Notes: generated from the letters alone by a model not told the origin. A DNA stretch of 64,000 nucleotides from Chamaelirium japonicum (GCA_947650365.1 OX393555.1:11732340-11796339); one strand, 5' to 3'; counted from the first letter of the stretch, positions 46,501 to 59,833 are shown. A program made the numbers and translations.

Positions 46501-47411
46501 TTGTGGTGAAAACCAAAAACCTGCTAAGCAGACACTTTGATATGAAGGACTTAGGAGCTGCAGATGTCATTTTAGGAATCAAAATTTTGAGAGATTCCAA
46601 TGGCATAGCTCTATCTCAGTCCCACTATATAGAGAAGGTCCTTAGGAAGTTTGGTCAGTTTGACTGTAGACCTGCCAGAACACCATATGATCCTTCAGTA
46701 CACCTGAAGAAGAACATAGGGTTAAGTGTATCACAAGTTGAGTATTCGAGGGTAATTGGCAGTCTTATGTATATCATGAACTGCACGAGACCCGATATTG
46801 CCTATGCGATAGGCAGACTCAGTAGATACACTATTAACCCTAATAAGGAGTATTGGGATGCTCTAATTCGAGTTCTGAGGTACTTAAAACATACCTTGGA
46901 TTATGGCATTTTCTTTGGTAGGTATCCTACTGTCCTAGAGGGGTACAACGATGCTAATTGGATTGCGGATTCTTCGGAAACCAAATCCACTAGCGGGTAC
47001 GTGTTTACCCTTGGAGGAGGTGCAGTTTCTTGGAAGTCATCCAAGCAAACCTGCATAGCCCGATCCACTATGGAATCGGAGTTCATAGCCCTAGATAAGA
47101 CTAGTGAGGAGGGTGAATGGCTAAGGAACTTTCTTATGGATATTCCTTTATGGCCAAAACCTATTCCTGTTGTTCTTATTCACTGTGATAGCCAAGTAGC
47201 TATAATGAGGGCCAAGAACAATTCCTATAATGGAAAGTCTCGATATATTCGTCGTAGACATAAATCTGTGCGACAGATGATAAAAGAAGGGGTAATTGTC
47301 ATTGACTATATAAGGTCAAAAGACAACTTAGCAGATCCCTTAACTAAGGGACTAGCTAGAGAGCTAGTTCTAAATACATCGAGGGGGATGGGGCTGAGGC
47401 CTAAGAATTAA
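43518..47411 (+). CDS. Copia gag-pol polyprotein
   Basis: One frame of 1297 codons. In order: UBN2-type gag (about 1-240), CCHC zinc knuckle ([13 protein letters not shown], about 251-265), aspartic protease ([10 protein letters not shown], about 303), GAG-pre-integrase ([10 protein letters not shown], about 436), integrase core (about 505-620), reverse transcriptase (about 820-1060, [23 protein letters not shown]) and RNase H (about 1120-1260, TMESEFIAL). This is the Ty1-Copia order, with integrase before RT. The frame lies fully between the LTRs. Whether it is active cannot be judged from sequence. Confidence 0.93.
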   Translation: MTSEMERKPSKSSEKPEPFDGKNFKRWQMKLRFYLTVLKVVDLISLEKPNLSTESDGSSNQSDIDSWERQDYLFRNYILNCLVPDLYDVYFTCKSAKDLWNSLEKKYATEDAGSKKFVVGKLLDFKMDDGKSVVSQLEDIQIIIHEVLAEGYNICEGFQVATIIEKLPPSWKEYKNSLKHKRKEMTLEDLVVRIRIEEDNRVSERRERAYMIKGKANLMEGKSFNKKVQAPKPFEKNKQSKPQFKKKPKGDCFVCGKPGHLARECRFNAANRPKNKSEANVAQSGYFSAVVTEVNLVSNLADWWVDTGATRHICGSKSSFSTYTSAAEGESLYMGNSSVARVAGKGNIILKLTSGNLLTLKEVLHVPDIQKNLVSGAMLSKKGYKLVFESDKFVLTKGGSFVEKGYLDEGLFKLNVTSFVNDNKASSSAYLSESFDLWHARLGHVNSKSLIRLVNLGSVPKCIPFLDGKCGICVEAKYSKKPFKNIERSLETLDLIHSDVCDLKGYTTRGGNKYFITFINDCSRHCSIFLLKSKDESLTKFISYKSEMENQLGKRIKVLRSDRGGEYESGNFTKFCDDTGVIHQTTALYSPQSNGVAERKNRTLKDMVNAMMISSGVPTNLWGEAVLSAAYILNRIPFKESERTPYEILRGRKPSYKYLKVWGCLAKASIPNPKRTKLGPKTVDSVFIGYAHNSSAYRFLVIHSKSSYIDDNTIIETRDAEFFEDRFPYKDRSERPQEYSTLERSVPRCRIDSSDEEENEPRRSKRARTGTSFGPDFITYLVEDDPTSYVEAMTSVDSIFWKEAVNSELESITSNDTWELVELPPGCKTIGCKWIFKKKLRADESIERYKARLVAKGYRQREGVDFFDTYSPVTRITSIRVLIAIAAIHSLVIHQIDVKTVFLNGELEEEIYMDQPEGFVVQGLEQKVCRLKKSLYGLKQAPKQWHEKFDQVLTSSGFSINESDECIYTKVNGQTCVIICLYVNDMLIFGTNSEVVVKTKNLLSRHFDMKDLGAADVILGIKILRDSNGIALSQSHYIEKVLRKFGQFDCRPARTPYDPSVHLKKNIGLSVSQVEYSRVIGSLMYIMNCTRPDIAYAIGRLSRYTINPNKEYWDALIRVLRYLKHTLDYGIFFGRYPTVLEGYNDANWIADSSETKSTSGYVFTLGGGAVSWKSSKQTCIARSTMESEFIALDKTSEEGEWLRNFLMDIPLWPKPIPVVLIHCDSQVAIMRAKNNSYNGKSRYIRRRHKSVRQMIKEGVIVIDYIRSKDNLADPLTKGLARELVLNTSRGMGLRPKN

Positions 47412-47971
47412 TAAGTTTCCGATAACAGTAACCCAACCTTTGTGACTGGAGATCCCAAGAACAAGGTTCAATGGGATAACAAGTTATCCGAGGAACTTGT
47501 GGGAGTGCTACCAAGCATATTACCCCTCCCTATGATGTGGTAGTACATTCTGTATCGCTGTGAGGCTGAGTCATAGACTCTTAATGCTATCTATAGCTGG
47601 AATACCAGTGGGGTGTATAGATACAGATCACTCTTTATAGATTGCACCTATACGAGTGTGGAAGTGTGGCCGCTTCCTATAAGAATTGGGGCCAATTCTC
47701 TATAGCGCTTGTTAAAACCGGGGAGAGCTCATGGCCGTGAATGAGCACAACCGAGAGAGGAACTCAATGATGATTTAAGGATGTGTGAGTTGCCTGTTGA
47801 CTAGGTCTACTATCCAAACTGAGCAGTTCAAGACTTAGGTCACTACTCAGTTAGTAAACCCTACAGACAATCTCTAAACTGCGGTTCAAGTCGAAAGACA
47901 CCTCAGTGATTGCACATTCCTATGGAACTCCAAATTTTGTTTTGAATTTTTTGAGATTTAAAATCATTCAT

Positions 47972-47980
47972 GTGGGGGAT
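47972..47980 (+). other. Polypurine tract of the young Copia element
   Basis: GTGGGGGAT lies directly before the 3' LTR, as is usual for plant Copia elements. Confidence 0.85.
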
Positions 47981-48730
47981 TGTTGGTTTTGAATTTTGAA
48001 TTCAAATTTTTGAATGTTTTCATATCTCATTCAGTTGCCGGTTTTGTGGGAACGAGTGTAACGGAGTGCTGATTTTTTGTTTTGTTGAGATCTGATCCGT
48101 TGGAGGTGGAGAACGTGGGCCACGTTGAGGGGAAGTGGTTGAGAGGTCTACCTATATATATTGAGGCCGGACTCCTCTCTTTAACACACAATTCCATTCT
48201 CTCTCTCTTTGCCTCTCTCTTTACAATCTTGTTGTGGTGGACCCGTCCATTATTTCTAAAGGTGGATAAGGTGCTGTTGCTCCTTTTGTGAGGCAAAGTG
48301 CAGCACTCCATCTTCATAGAGCTGAAGTTTACTTCAACTCTTTGAAGTCAACAAGAGGAGCAACAAGAGGTCGTGATCGGCTCATCATCCTCAACTCATT
48401 TCGCCATCGGATCGGTTATGCATCTATTAATTTTTTGGAGTTCCCTGAGAGTTCCTACGAGCTCTCCTTGGTGCGGAGAAGCTTGAAGTCGTTGTACCCT
48501 GGGGGCTTATCGTCGGAGGCCGGGAGCACCATCCTACGGCGGCGATCTAGTTTTCAGGGCATTGTGCAAGCACAAGCCTCGGCTCATTTCTTTCGATAAG
48601 TCTTTCATTCTACTTCTCTTCTTTCCCTTATTTTGCATCTCTGTAGAAAGCCTTAGCTTCCCATCCTTAGCTAATTAACTCTCCATGAACCATTGCATGC
48701 TAATAGAATAGAACTCTATTTTTCCCAACA
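47981..48730 (+). repeat. 3' LTR of the young Copia element
   Basis: It is 750 bp, the same length as the 5' LTR with few differences. Confidence 0.95.
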
Positions 48731-50030
48731 ATATCAAGAACAAGCAACACATTTTTCGGCGCAAGGGAGTTATGACCCAAGTCAATAGTGGTATCACCCG
48801 TGTGAGTAATTTTTAGATTGTTACTTTTGCTAGCAACAATAATTGTATCATGGCTAGTATATGAGCGAAGGTCATGCAGCTTACCAGCATCACCGGTCAT
48901 GTGGGTGGGAGCCCCGGTGTCGGTGAACCATTCTGAATCTCCGCCATTATTTGCAATGGTCATGGCGGCAAGTGGCTGAGGGATGTCCTCTGGCTGAAAA
49001 GTATGATTAAAACGATTTCAACAGTACGTGAAGAGAGCGATGGCCCATCTTGCCACAAATCTGACAAAGAGGATCAAAATCCTTGTCCTTGCTTTGAGTT
49101 GGTTGCTTAATAGAACCACCCTGTAAAGTATTCACTTGAGAAGAACCATTAGAAGGATTAAAAGAACTTTTGGCAGAGGATTTTCCCTGAATAAAGCCTT
49201 GACCATTAGAGGAGAATTGATTCCCCCCATATCCTTGAGATGATCTGCTCTTCTTAAAGTTGAAATTTGTAGCCTTTCTTTTGACCATAAAAGGCCATAC
49301 TGGGTTATGATTCAAACATCTCAGAGCTATAGAGATTCAATCATGAATCATACCTTAGTAACATGGGAATGAGATCCTCAAAGTCAGTGGTGGGGGTTTG
49401 AGCATAGTGGTTGTGAAATTGTCATACCTCGGCCCAAGGCCATGCAGGAAACAAAATACATTTTGTTTGTCAGGTATGGGCAATTACCAATGGATGCAAG
49501 CTCATCACCTATGGCCTTGTACTGTTGGACATGATCATCGATGGAGGTCTCATGCTTCTTGTTATGAAAATGAAGACGTTGAAGAAGTTGGAACTCATGT
49601 TCTTGAGAAGCCATCACAAAACGACGCTCCAAGACTTTCCAGACATCAACAAACAACTCCAACGTTAACCAATAATAAGTTTGAGCACTGTCTCTCTGAA
49701 AGTGCTAGCAATCTAGGCCTGAACCAACCGATCACTTCTCTTCCAAAGGGCATAAGCCAGATTTGGTACCTCTGTCTTGCGGTCAGGGGCAAAGATGAAG
49801 TGACTCGATGTAGGACTATCTCCATTGACAAAACCGATAAGGTTTTGACTCTCTATATAGCCCATCATCTGCGTTTTCTACATCAGATAATTGGTGGTGG
49901 TAAGCTTCAAAGAGATGAAGCTATTCACATTAAGAGTGGAGGGACATGGGTAGGTGGGAGCGGAGAAATCCATTGGAAATCATGCTCTAATACCAACAAA
50001 ATAACAATGGACAAGAGGTAATTGGGTCTC

Positions 50031-50690
50031 TGTCTCAACGTGAGATTAGATCATGGGTGGTTCTCATTTAAATAATATTATGTGTACAAATACAATCATA
50101 TCAATAAAGGAAGGGCTCCTAGAATAACAGAAAACCATTCAAAATAATGAATGTAGTGTAATATCAATCCTCCAATATATGGAAACCATTCAAACAATGA
50201 ATGATGGGTAATATCAATTCTGCAGTATATAGAATGATCTTCACGTCAATTATGGAGGTGATTGAGAGCAAATCTATTCTGTCAACTTCCATGAGTATCA
50301 TGTTTAACATGTGCTCTGTTAGGTCTCCTTATATTGCTATTAGTTTTTAACGACTTAAACAAACATACTTTACCGGTGTAGTGAGTAACTGCGAGATAAA
50401 GTTGGGAGGGTAGAGTTAGGTTTGGCTCAATTGCGATAAAGATGTACCGTTACGGCCAAAACCACTCATATCATCATTTTCCACATGCTTAATGAGTTCA
50501 TCTCTATGAACTATATCTCCTTTCTTCTTCCTCTTCTTCTTCTCTCTTCAATCTTTCATTAGTTCCATATCTATGGAGGTTGCACCCATCTTTTGCATGG
50601 TCTCTTGAGTGTCTTTCAACACCTTGAGATCATACAAAGAAGAGACAGCAAGGCTATGCTATGATCCAAAGTGTCATCCAACACTTGGAT
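50031..50690. other. Probable 5' LTR region of the old Copia element and spacer
   Basis: The sequence next to the primer-like site near 49990 has LTR-like composition, including a short phrase repeated at 50133-50160 and 50184-50225 (AACCATTCAAA-AATGAATG and GTAATATCAATYCT). No second copy of this LTR is found for comparison. No gene. Confidence 0.35.
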
Positions 50691-53600
50691 TGTCAGGCCC
50701 CAAATTTCGGGCTAATAAGAGGGTCCAAAATTTGGAGGTGATTAAAGGTAAATAGAAGCCTCAAAGAATATCAACTATCACCATTATGATATACGACTCA
50801 TATCCATTCCACTAATAATGATAACCCACTATTTCAAATCCCAAACGGATTAATACTAATCTCTTATTACATAACTGCTGAAAGAGGAAACTACTAACTA
50901 CTAATAAAATATCTGATTATCGCCGTTCCAAGACCACGCCTGTCTCTAATCACCAATTATTGCTAACCTGAAACTGGATCTGCCCGTGGGAATGGGCAGC
51001 CCCCATAGAAATGGAAGATTAGTCTACGTAAAGACTAGTAAGACTACTAATACTAAGCTACTACTCCAGCATACGATTTAGTATATCTAAGCATGTATTC
51101 TAACATATAATGTCGATGATATAGAATATACCACAATTGCTAATTTCATGCTCATATGATAATTTAGTTTTGCAGAAAAAGATATCTATATATTTATTTC
51201 AAACATTTGTGAACCGTCGGTTTTCTACCAGTTCCGACAACAGAAACCTACTGGATAAGAGTTACCTTGGATCCTCCAGTAGAAAGTTTACCCAAATGGC
51301 CAAGAGGGGTTTTCCGTCTCTCACGGAGGAGCTCTAACGCCCAACTTACTTTTCGAGGTCAGACCCCAGGGGTGGACTACTAGGCCAAAGCTCTCAAGCC
51401 CCTGGCTTTACCGCCTGCCCAACCCCGTGACCCAACCTACTTTATTCAGATTATGCACGAGTAGTGGTTCACCTTCCACTCGTGCACACGGATCTTCCTA
51501 CACACTTCCCTCTAGGAAGCAACAATGTCACATCTCAGTCAAATGATGATTCAGTATTATCCACCTTGCCTCAGTTACCGAGACAGCCGGTATCGTTGCT
51601 CGTCGGCAGCTCAACCAAGTTCACATATAAGTTATTATATCTCACGCATAATTCATAAGTGATTGTTATATCTATATTCATAGAATGACATGTTCTCAAT
51701 ATACTATTACCATGCTATCAAATATCTCATTGTTCAAGTTTAAAGCAATTAGACGGTAACCATCTTCGCATGTAATGATGTGCCCACTCCCCACATGCGA
51801 TTTAACACATGCATTAGGCACATCATTCCCCATGCAAGCTTTAGAATACTACAAAGCTACACTAAACAGTCTACTATTGTAGATGACATAGTAAGAGTAA
51901 CTTACTTTAGCTAGAATAGCAACCTCCTGTACCAGATGTCCTAATGTCCACACCCGGGTATCCAAGTACACGACCACCACTAGGAAGCTCCAATGCTAAA
52001 AACATATCAAATAAGAAGGCATCACTAACCTAGCAACTAAACGACAATAGGTCGGTAGATTTGGATTGCACAAGCGTGATTGATAGGATGAAGGTTCGTA
52101 GGGGTCAAATCGGTGCGATACGGTGGCTAGACCTACCCTCGATATGGGCAAGTGTGTACATGGGTTTCGAGCTAACCCATGAGATTTTTCCATTCTAGAT
52201 GATTATAAAAATATGGCCTATGGAAGAAATCCGGGTCACCCTCGGCAGGGGACCGGTGCCGGGTCAGTAACACGGGAACCCGTGCAACTATACGACCCAA
52301 AATTAAATTCTATAAGGTACATATGGACTCAGGTTGTTAAACCCAAGCCATCAGGCCCATCTTGGAAAATTAATTCTAATGCCGCCAATTTCGTCCAAAT
52401 CCGAATTCGGACAAAAAAAAGACGATCGAACCATGGAAGCCGACTAGCTCGGTTCCATGGCTGTAAATAGGATTTTAAAAGTGATTTCTACATGATGAAA
52501 CCAGGATTATCAGGTAGTATTTTTCGATCCGGTTCCAATGCCGCCAGTTTCGCGGCATTCCGACATCGGACGGAGAATTTATGGTCGAACCAAGTTTGGC
52601 TGGTTAAAGGGTCTGGTTCGAATGAACCAAGCCGATTCATTGCATACTATGCAGTCGGGTCGGTTTAGAGGGATAGTCGGGTCGGGTTCAGGTTTTAAAT
52701 ATTTAATGGGGTAGAATCCAATAGTCCAACTTAATACAAATCTGAAAATGCCACCCATGTCCCTCTTCTTCTTCAACAAGAGAAAAAAAAACAGAGCAAT
52801 GGGTTCACTATGAACCCATCGCCTCTGCACCCATTTTTCGATCACCCCGTGCCGTTCAAACGCGGGGTTGTGGTCTCGTAGATGCTCCAACACCGTCGGG
52901 GTCGCTAGATTCCACCGGTGGCCACCATGGAATCCCTACCAAACTCGTGAAGGAGGGAGAGAAGCCATGGCCGTGAGGTGCTCTGCTCGGCATGGACGTC
53001 TCTTTGGTTGGGGCTGATTGGTTAGATCTCGTCTAGGGAGTGCATGGCTGGTGATGTTGTCATGGTGGAGAGAAGAGGAGGAGGAAGCAAGGTGATGGGC
53101 GGCTTACCTTGGTGGGCTCGAAGATGAAGATGTTGTCGTGGGTGGTCAGGGGGGAGTCATATGGAAGGGTTGCATGGTGGAGGTGCTCCTCTCTCTTTCC
53201 CTCTCTCTCTCTCAATGTTGCTCTATATATCTTATTTTTCCTCTACTTCTCTTTCTCTCCCTCTCTATACTTCGCTCAGTCATCCGGCAATAATAGATGA
53301 GTGGGGGATGCTTTAAATAGAATACGAGGAGACAAGATGCATGAGACATGCCAAAATTTTAGGGCGGCGGATCAGATCTGCTAGATTTGATTTGGATGGC
53401 TACCGATCCTCTTCTTCAAAAAAGTACGGCTAGCATGGAGGGCATTGAATGGTGATTTGAGCCTTTGTCAAAAAGTGACAGCTAACACATAAATGAGAAG
53501 AGAAGGTCTTCAACAAAGTTGACAGATGGGTTTTGGTTTTTATTTATTTAATATTATTTTATTTTATTTTCAAGGAAAGCAAGCCTTGGGGAGTTAGACT

Positions 53601-54157
53601 TTCCACTGACACCATGCAATGTTGGGTATAACGGGTCGGGTCGCTCCTGCAAGTTCCACATGCTGTCATTCCTGCTCGTAACCAGAAATTACTCTAAATT
53701 TATCGTTTGGGCTCCGATTTGCATATGCGAATAATCCATGGAGAATGATTCGGCGAGCCAGACGCAAGTACACTAGCCTCGTCCACATCCGAGCATTCTA
53801 TACTATCTAGATTTGGAGAGCCTAAAATAAGGAAACTAATACCACCAGCCGTCGGGACTCTGGTTCAACTCCAAAAAATCCCCTTGAGACGGTCTTTAAC
53901 GAGGTGGGTTAACGGTGCGGTCATGTTGAATTTTGATGGCCCTAGTTATATCAAATTAATATCCCATGAGCATGGTGTTATTTTCATACTATTCATACTC
54001 ACCTCAAACCGGTGCAGACAAACCGATGTTGTGACGGTCCAACAACCCTGGTCACAACAGTGCAATATGTACACGTAATTAAATCACATTGTCACAAAAA
54101 TGACAATCACACATATAAACTATTTATTCAAGTAGTTCAAAATATCCGGGTATTACA
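50691..54157 (-). mobile_element. Solo LTR of a LARD-like family, 3.5 kb
   Basis: It runs from TGTCAGGCCCC to GGGTATTACA, flanked by TGGAT on both sides (50686-50690 and 54158-54162). Its order of motifs parallels the LARD LTR at 18363: GTGGGAATGGGCAGCCCCCAT, a CACGGAGGAGCTCTAACGCC block, a CTGGCTTTACC block and a GTGGTTCACCTTCC block occur in the same sequence as in the LARD, and both LTRs end ATTACA. Identity is much lower than between the two LARD LTRs, so it is a related but distinct family. No internal domain remains. Confidence 0.8.
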
Positions 54158-54162
54158 TGGAT

Positions 54163-55034
54163 CCTTGCTAGTACTTGAGGGTTTTTTGGGCTTTGATCTT
54201 TATCAGTGTGTTAGGGTTTCATAGAGGTTAGATTGAGATCTCCTTGGAGATTAAAATCTTTTTCTACCATTATCACTAATCTCAATCAAGCTTTTATTTT
54301 GTTTTTCTTTATTTATTTCCACCACATATACTTTTGCTTCTTTCTCATCACTGTGTAGAAGGCTCTTGGAGGATCACTTGGGGTGACTATGGTCACACAA
54401 GCATCCATTACTGCTGAAGGTTGGGTGGGTCTCTACGGCACCGAGGTGGATCGGGGGAACTCAGAGTGGTGCAAGGAGGATTGCGAGTGGACCCTTTGAA
54501 GGGTGGTTGCAACCAACTTCACCATCGGAGCAGGGTGTGGCTCAGGGGCAGCCAGGGTAACTTTTGTTGTAACCACTAGTGTTTGTTCCGCTTTTGTGGG
54601 TGCATAGGGAAGACTAGATTGCGGCCTAAGCTTGTGGGTTTTCATCTAGAAAAAATAACTTATAGTCTTTTGGCGTCATTTTTGTGATATTTGTTAATTA
54701 CATATATTTTCGCATCTTGGGCAACCTAACTCGTGCTTGCTTCTATCCGTTATGGGCACACCAACTAACTTCGGCAAGTTGGTCTCTTAGTGCATGGTTA
54801 TTAGCTAGCCAAGTTTAGCCTAGCTATAAAAATTTCATGCTCTATTAGTGATCATGTGCTCAACTTTGCTCTCGTAGCCAGGCAATAGACCGATAGAGCC
54901 AAGGACTGTTCAATGAGGATTCAACGACCATGATGCATGCACTTCTCGCTATTGACGGAAGTGCCCTCCTGGTATATCGTAGCCGCTACTTCAGTATCCC
55001 ACGGTCCTGAGCCCTATCATGTGAGGAAGGGATT
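54163..55034. other. Retroelement-like spacer
   Basis: The part at 54190-54370 has a U5-like make-up (GTGTTAGGGTTTCATAG, then GTGTAGAAGGCTCTTGG). At 55017-55034 GTGAGGAAGGGAT looks like a polypurine tract before TGTTGGGTTTAGTCCC, which could start a short LTR ending near 55150. No second LTR or frame is found. Confidence 0.3.
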
Positions 55035-55150
55035 GTTGGGTTTAGTCCCACCTCGGCTAGGGGCTAGGTGATGGTGTGCTTATATACCCTCTGGTGGACC
55101 CCTACCCTTATGACCCGGGTTTTGGGGCAAGAGGGAATCTACATATAACA

Positions 55151-56100
55151 TTAACTAGATGATGGTATTCTATATGCAAATGCCTATTGTGGTAGCATCG
55201 GATAATTGCCTTTGAAAGCTTTTAAATTCGATGGTAGGATTTCTTAAGAATTCATATAGTATCACATAATTGTTTAGGCACTTTAAAGTTTGGTGGTAGG
55301 ATTTTTTAAAATTCAAGATAAGAGTAATAAAGATAAGGTTGAACCGAGAAGTATCGATATGTTTACAAGTTGTATTTGTAGCTATTTTTATTGGCTTATT
55401 AGTCAAACCATGAAAACAAATAGGATTTTTGCATATACCCTCCTTATAAATATTAATATTATAATTAACCTTCTTGATTTTTAAATTTTATAAATAACCC
55501 CATCATAAATTCTGACATTTAATAAAATCTTCCCACCATAACATATTCGAGTTGAATGAATAAAGCTTAAAAAGTGGGGCAAAAGGTCACAATGGGGGGA
55601 GTTTATTAATTGTTAGAATATGTAAGAGGTTATTATAAAACTTAAAAACTATAGGTGTTATTTGTTATATCAATATTTATTAGGAGGCTATATATATGCA
55701 AAATCCTAACAAAAATTATATGCAAAATTCAAACAAAAATTTCAATCTTAGAATAAATTCTACTAAACCTAATGGAGGGGATTCCGGGGGACCAGATGAA
55801 GGAATGAAGACTGGGGCATGCAGCAGAGTAGAAGTTATGGAGCAGTAATTGAATAAGATTGGATCGAATGCATTAGCAGTTCACTCATTTATATTTAGTC
55901 TTTTCTATGTAATCAGACTTCAATACTTACATTATTATTATTATTATTGTTTGGTTTGCTATGTGCATTTGTTTATTTTTCAAACTGTTTAAAGGATAAC
56001 CATTAGATGCATTAATCCAATTTAAACCTATTAGGGTAATAACATAATTTTGACTTGAATATTATAGTTAAAGAGATACTAGTAAAATTTGATTAATACT
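55151..56100. other. AT-rich spacer
   Basis: No gene or element is recognised. Near 55200-55300 a phrase of the TTTRAAGYTTKRTGGTAGGATTT type occurs twice. Confidence 0.3.
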
Positions 56101-58709
56101 TAAGCTATAAAGTCATAACCTAGTGTGGGGACCTCTTAGTAGTGAAAGCATAGCCGTGCAACGAAAATGTTCCCACTAGGTCTATGAGGGAACATTTCGA
56201 TAACACAGGGTGCTGACTTGAAAGCTTTGCTTAAAGTCTAGATGCAAACTGTGTAGGTCCTACGGATCGAAGCATAAATCTCATATAGATTTGATTCATT
56301 CAAACACACGAATATGATATGGTGGATAAGTAAGTCATAAGGCATATGATATCTAGTAGAATTAGATTATAAAAGACGGGTTAACTATGCTTTAGGGATC
56401 TAAAATTTTAGTTAGATCTTGGATTAGAAGCAATGACATGATAGTTGTAGGAGCTAGATTTTAAACTAGTAAGGTTATTAGACTGATATGGACGGTTACT
56501 CGTTTGAGGGGGTCTATGTTTGCTAAGGCACAAGCATAGAACCAAGTATCTAATTAACAACTAGCTTAGTCAATAATAACTAATTCAACCCCTTAGGTAG
56601 TGAGAATGTTAGTGGGAGTGCCAGTTTTCATAAAAAAGACAATGAATCCCAGATGTATCACACATGCTAGGTAATGAGTGAGATGTGTTAGCTAGGTGCC
56701 TAGCTAATACAGGTGTACATACACTTTGCAGTCTCATGACGAAATTCTAGAGATGAGTGGAGGGTATATACCAGTAGATGCGTGAAAAAGGATTGACAAT
56801 TTAGACACGTGGGAATATTGTTGGGATTAGTGTGTCCTGCATGCCAATTTTAGCGATAATGACACTTGATTATGACCACATCACTATAACTCATACACCA
56901 TAGTGCATGAATTTACTCTTCCGTATTAGTGTAGTTAAGATGACTCATGTATGTGGATGGAATTCACATAAGGGGGATGTGAGCCATCGTACACACTTAT
57001 ACATATTTGCAGTGAGTTGCTAGACTAGATATCTAGCGTGAAAGACTGTAACATACTGACCTTTTCCTTTAGGAGAGATGTCATGTCTCGACCATCGGTA
57101 TGAGATACTAAATTAGGTTGTATTGATGCAACTGGAATACATCGAACGGAATCGAGAGAGAAATTCAGTCTCAGTAACTATCAACCAAGATTGTATGACA
57201 TCTACTACTAGTTAACTAGAACTATAATCATATGATGTGTTGTGAACCCTAGGTTTGGTATTATCTACTTTAACCTGCCAATCAGCTAGGTCTAATAATA
57301 GACTGATACTGGATATTTTTGGATAGTTTGCACTGAACGCAATGGAAACTTTGAAATTTTATATCCCCTGTGGGGGACTAAGTATCTCATTGTGTGATTC
57401 TCAAGCAGGGCTGATCACCAAAACTGACAAGCCGTATTCGTACACAAGATAGTGATCACAAAGCTTTGAGAAGTCAGGACTCAAATGCGTGAACTAATAT
57501 GGGAGGAACAATCGACATTGATCTCAGTTAGTTTTACGAACATCAGATTAGAAAGGTTCAAGTACAATATAGTAAGATAAAGGGTACTGGTGTAAATACT
57601 AATAGTCTTGGAGTGTAACAGTGTCTTAGTAGTGGTTGTAGACACTGTTAAATTGTATGACATAGTCATGTGATGACTATAACCATAGCACCAGTAGGAG
57701 CCAAGATTATAAGGGTCCCTAAGATTCCAATTCCTAGGCATCTCTAACAACTAAGTGAATCTGATCTAATGCCACTAGGGTTTACTGATAATGGTCGACT
57801 CCATAGTGACTAGGAAACATAGTGGCATATGGATTAGGAGTTAAGTAGCTTAGGTTTCCTAATTGAATTAGGATTCCTAAACGGTCTCTTCCAAAGGTCA
57901 TCTTTTGGAGGAAACATAGTTTGATTAGAGTTCTTCAGTGGGACCCACCTAGTGGGCCTCAGGCTCATGGAAGAAAACATGAACAATTGATGTGTGAAAA
58001 GGAGTCATATGTGATTCCTAGGGATTTCTAGGATCGCTAAGGTATGACTAAATTGACTTTCTCCAGAAATGTCATATGTGTTAACTAGGGCTAAATTGAC
58101 CTTCGGACATGGAGAAGTCATTAGAGACAAGTTAAATGATCTTTAATGACTTCCCTAATGTGTAGGAGTTTCCATAAGTGTCTAGGATGGAGTATGACTC
58201 CATCTCCCTCTCAAGTCAACATCATGGTGGACTAAGATAACCCCTGAGTGCAGGGGAATTATCGTAATTATCCATAATGGATATTGACAAATATTTATTT
58301 ATTTATTTATTTTCTCTTAATGCTTTCCTAGTTCGACTAGGAGAAGCCATGATGTATGTTTAGGGTTTGAACGCAGTCGAACTAGAATAACAGTGCACAG
58401 TCTTTCTCCGTTTAAGGGGTGACCCAACTTGGGGTGCCTCATTTGCACTCAAAATGTCATTTATAGGGCTTCCCCATATGAATTTCGGCCAAGGGATAAA
58501 CCCTGTTTGAAATCTCTATATGGGAAGATCCCCAAGTGGTTGTGAGGGAGGAGATCATAGAGATCTTGATCCCCTCATACTAGAAAGGGGATTTCGGCCA
58601 TATGGGCTAACCCTATCCGACCCCCTTGGCAAGCAACTGACGACTGTATCCCCGTGTGGAGAACGAGCAAAAGAGAAAGGAGTGAAAGTTTGGTTACCGG
58701 GAGCACGGC

Positions 58710-59833
58710 TGTGATGACCAAGATCCAATAGGCCAATAGCCAAGAGCCAAGACTCCTGAGGCGGGAATGCCAAGATGGATGAGGTGAGGTGTACAAGGCC
58801 ACGAGTTAGCCCCATATCGCTTGGAGAGAAGGAGATCATGAGCTACTTATATAATTTCCCCCCCAAACATAGAAGACGCGTTTTAAAACCGTGCGCCGCT
58901 ACAGATTTCGTAAGAACTCCGTAGTTAAGCGTGCTCGGGCGAGAGTAGTACCAGGATGGGTGACCTCCCTAGGAAGTTCTCGTGCGGGCACGGGCAAAAC
59001 GGACAATATCTTGTGTTTTTGGGGTGGATGTTACAAAATGGTATCAGAGCCGGTTCTCCTCGGGATGGGGGGGGTCTAACCCTACACGAGGACGTGTAGC
59101 CCTAAGGGGGGTGGATTGTGACGACCAAGATCCAATAGGCCAATAGCCAAGAGCCAAGACTCCTGAGGCAGGAATGCCAAGATGGATGAGGTGAGGTGAG
59201 GTGTACAAGGCCACGAGTTAGCCCCACATCGCCTGAAGAGAAGGAGATCCTGAGCTACTTATATAATTTCCCCCCATACATAGAAGACGCGTTTTAAAGC
59301 CATGCGCCGCTACGGATTTCGTAAGAACTCCGTAGTTAAGCGTGCTCGGGCGAGAGTAGTACCAGGATGGGTGACCTCCCTGGGAAGTTCTCGTGCGGGC
59401 ACGGGCAAAGCGGACAATATCTTGTGTGTTTGGGGCGGATGTTACAAAATGGTATCAGAGCCGGTTCTCCTCGGGAGGGGGGGGGTCTAACCCTACACGA
59501 TGACGTGTAGCCCTAAGGGGGGTGGATTGTGACGACCAAGATCCAATAGGCCAATAGCAAAGATGGATGAGGTAAGGTGAGGTGAGGTGTACAAGGCCAC
59601 GAGTTAGCCCCACATCGCCTGGAGAGAAGGAGATCCTGAGCTACTTATATAATTTCCCCCCTAAACATAGAAGACGCGTTTTAAAACCGTGCGCCGCTAC
59701 GGATTTTGTAAGAACTCCATAGTTAAGCGTGCTCGGGCGAGAGTAGTACCAGGATGGGTGACCTCCCTGGAAAGTTCTCGTGCAGGCACGGGCAAAGCGG
59801 ACAATATCTTGTGTGTTTGGGGCGGATGTTACA
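58710..59833 (+). mobile_element. Cassandra TRIM with three LTRs (tandem form)
   Basis: Three LTRs (58710-59035, 59117-59446, 59528-59833) alternate with two 81-bp internal domains, all in + orientation. Each internal domain opens with TGGTATCAGAGC (59039-59050, 59450-59461) and closes with a GGGGGGTGGAT polypurine tract. The whole is flanked by ACGGC (58705-58709, 59834-59838). Each LTR carries 5S rRNA-like sequence, the mark of Cassandra. There is no coding capacity, so it moves only with borrowed enzymes. The third LTR is slightly shorter. The layout fits unequal exchange between LTRs after one insertion. Confidence 0.94.
58913..58985 (+). other. 5S rRNA-like segment in Cassandra LTR 1
   Basis: The run from AGAACTCCGTAGTTAAGCG to the GGATGGGTGACCTCC block and AAGTTCTCGTGC follows the 3' two thirds of plant 5S rRNA almost base for base, including the internal Pol III control region (box A AGTTAAGCGTGCT and box C GGATGGGTGACC). 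Equivalent segments lie at 59324-59396 and 59711-59783. It is not a true 5S gene because the 5' third of the molecule is not conserved. Confidence 0.93.

Larger units (their letters stand above)
42499..48730 (+). mobile_element. Young Ty1-Copia retrotransposon, looks whole
   Basis: It is 6232 bp with two 750-bp LTRs (TGTTGG...CCAACA), flanked by the 5-bp duplication ATATC (42494-42498 and 48731-48735). One long frame covers gag and pol. The LTRs differ at only a handful of sites by eye, so insertion was recent. It sits in the old Copia between its protease and integrase parts, in the opposite direction. Confidence 0.96.
38470..50030 (-). mobile_element. Old Copia element, broken, holding several later insertions
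   Basis: Pieces of a Copia polyprotein appear in order on the minus strand: gag (49007-49660), protease (48736-48963), integrase (41969-42365), RT (39936-40902) and RNase H (38480-38630 and 39723-39960). A TGGTATTAGAGC-like primer site lies near 49983-49994. It is a fossil with many breaks. It carries a solo LTR (38634-39722), a SINE (41005-41208) and a young Copia element (42499-48730). A 3' LTR is not evident near 38460. Confidence 0.85.

Noticed and set aside
49398-50021. A 207-codon plus-strand frame
   Set aside because: It is antisense to the gag region of the old Copia element and shows no motif of its own.
53884-54078. An RNase H-like phrase LNFDGPSYIK
   Set aside because: Only the first motif is present with no further landmarks, and it lies inside the solo LTR. 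Chance or a tiny relic is more likely.
58880-59790. Tandem 5S rRNA genes
   Set aside because: The 5' third of 5S rRNA is not conserved and each copy lies in an LTR with a primer site and polypurine tract beside it. They are Cassandra LTRs.
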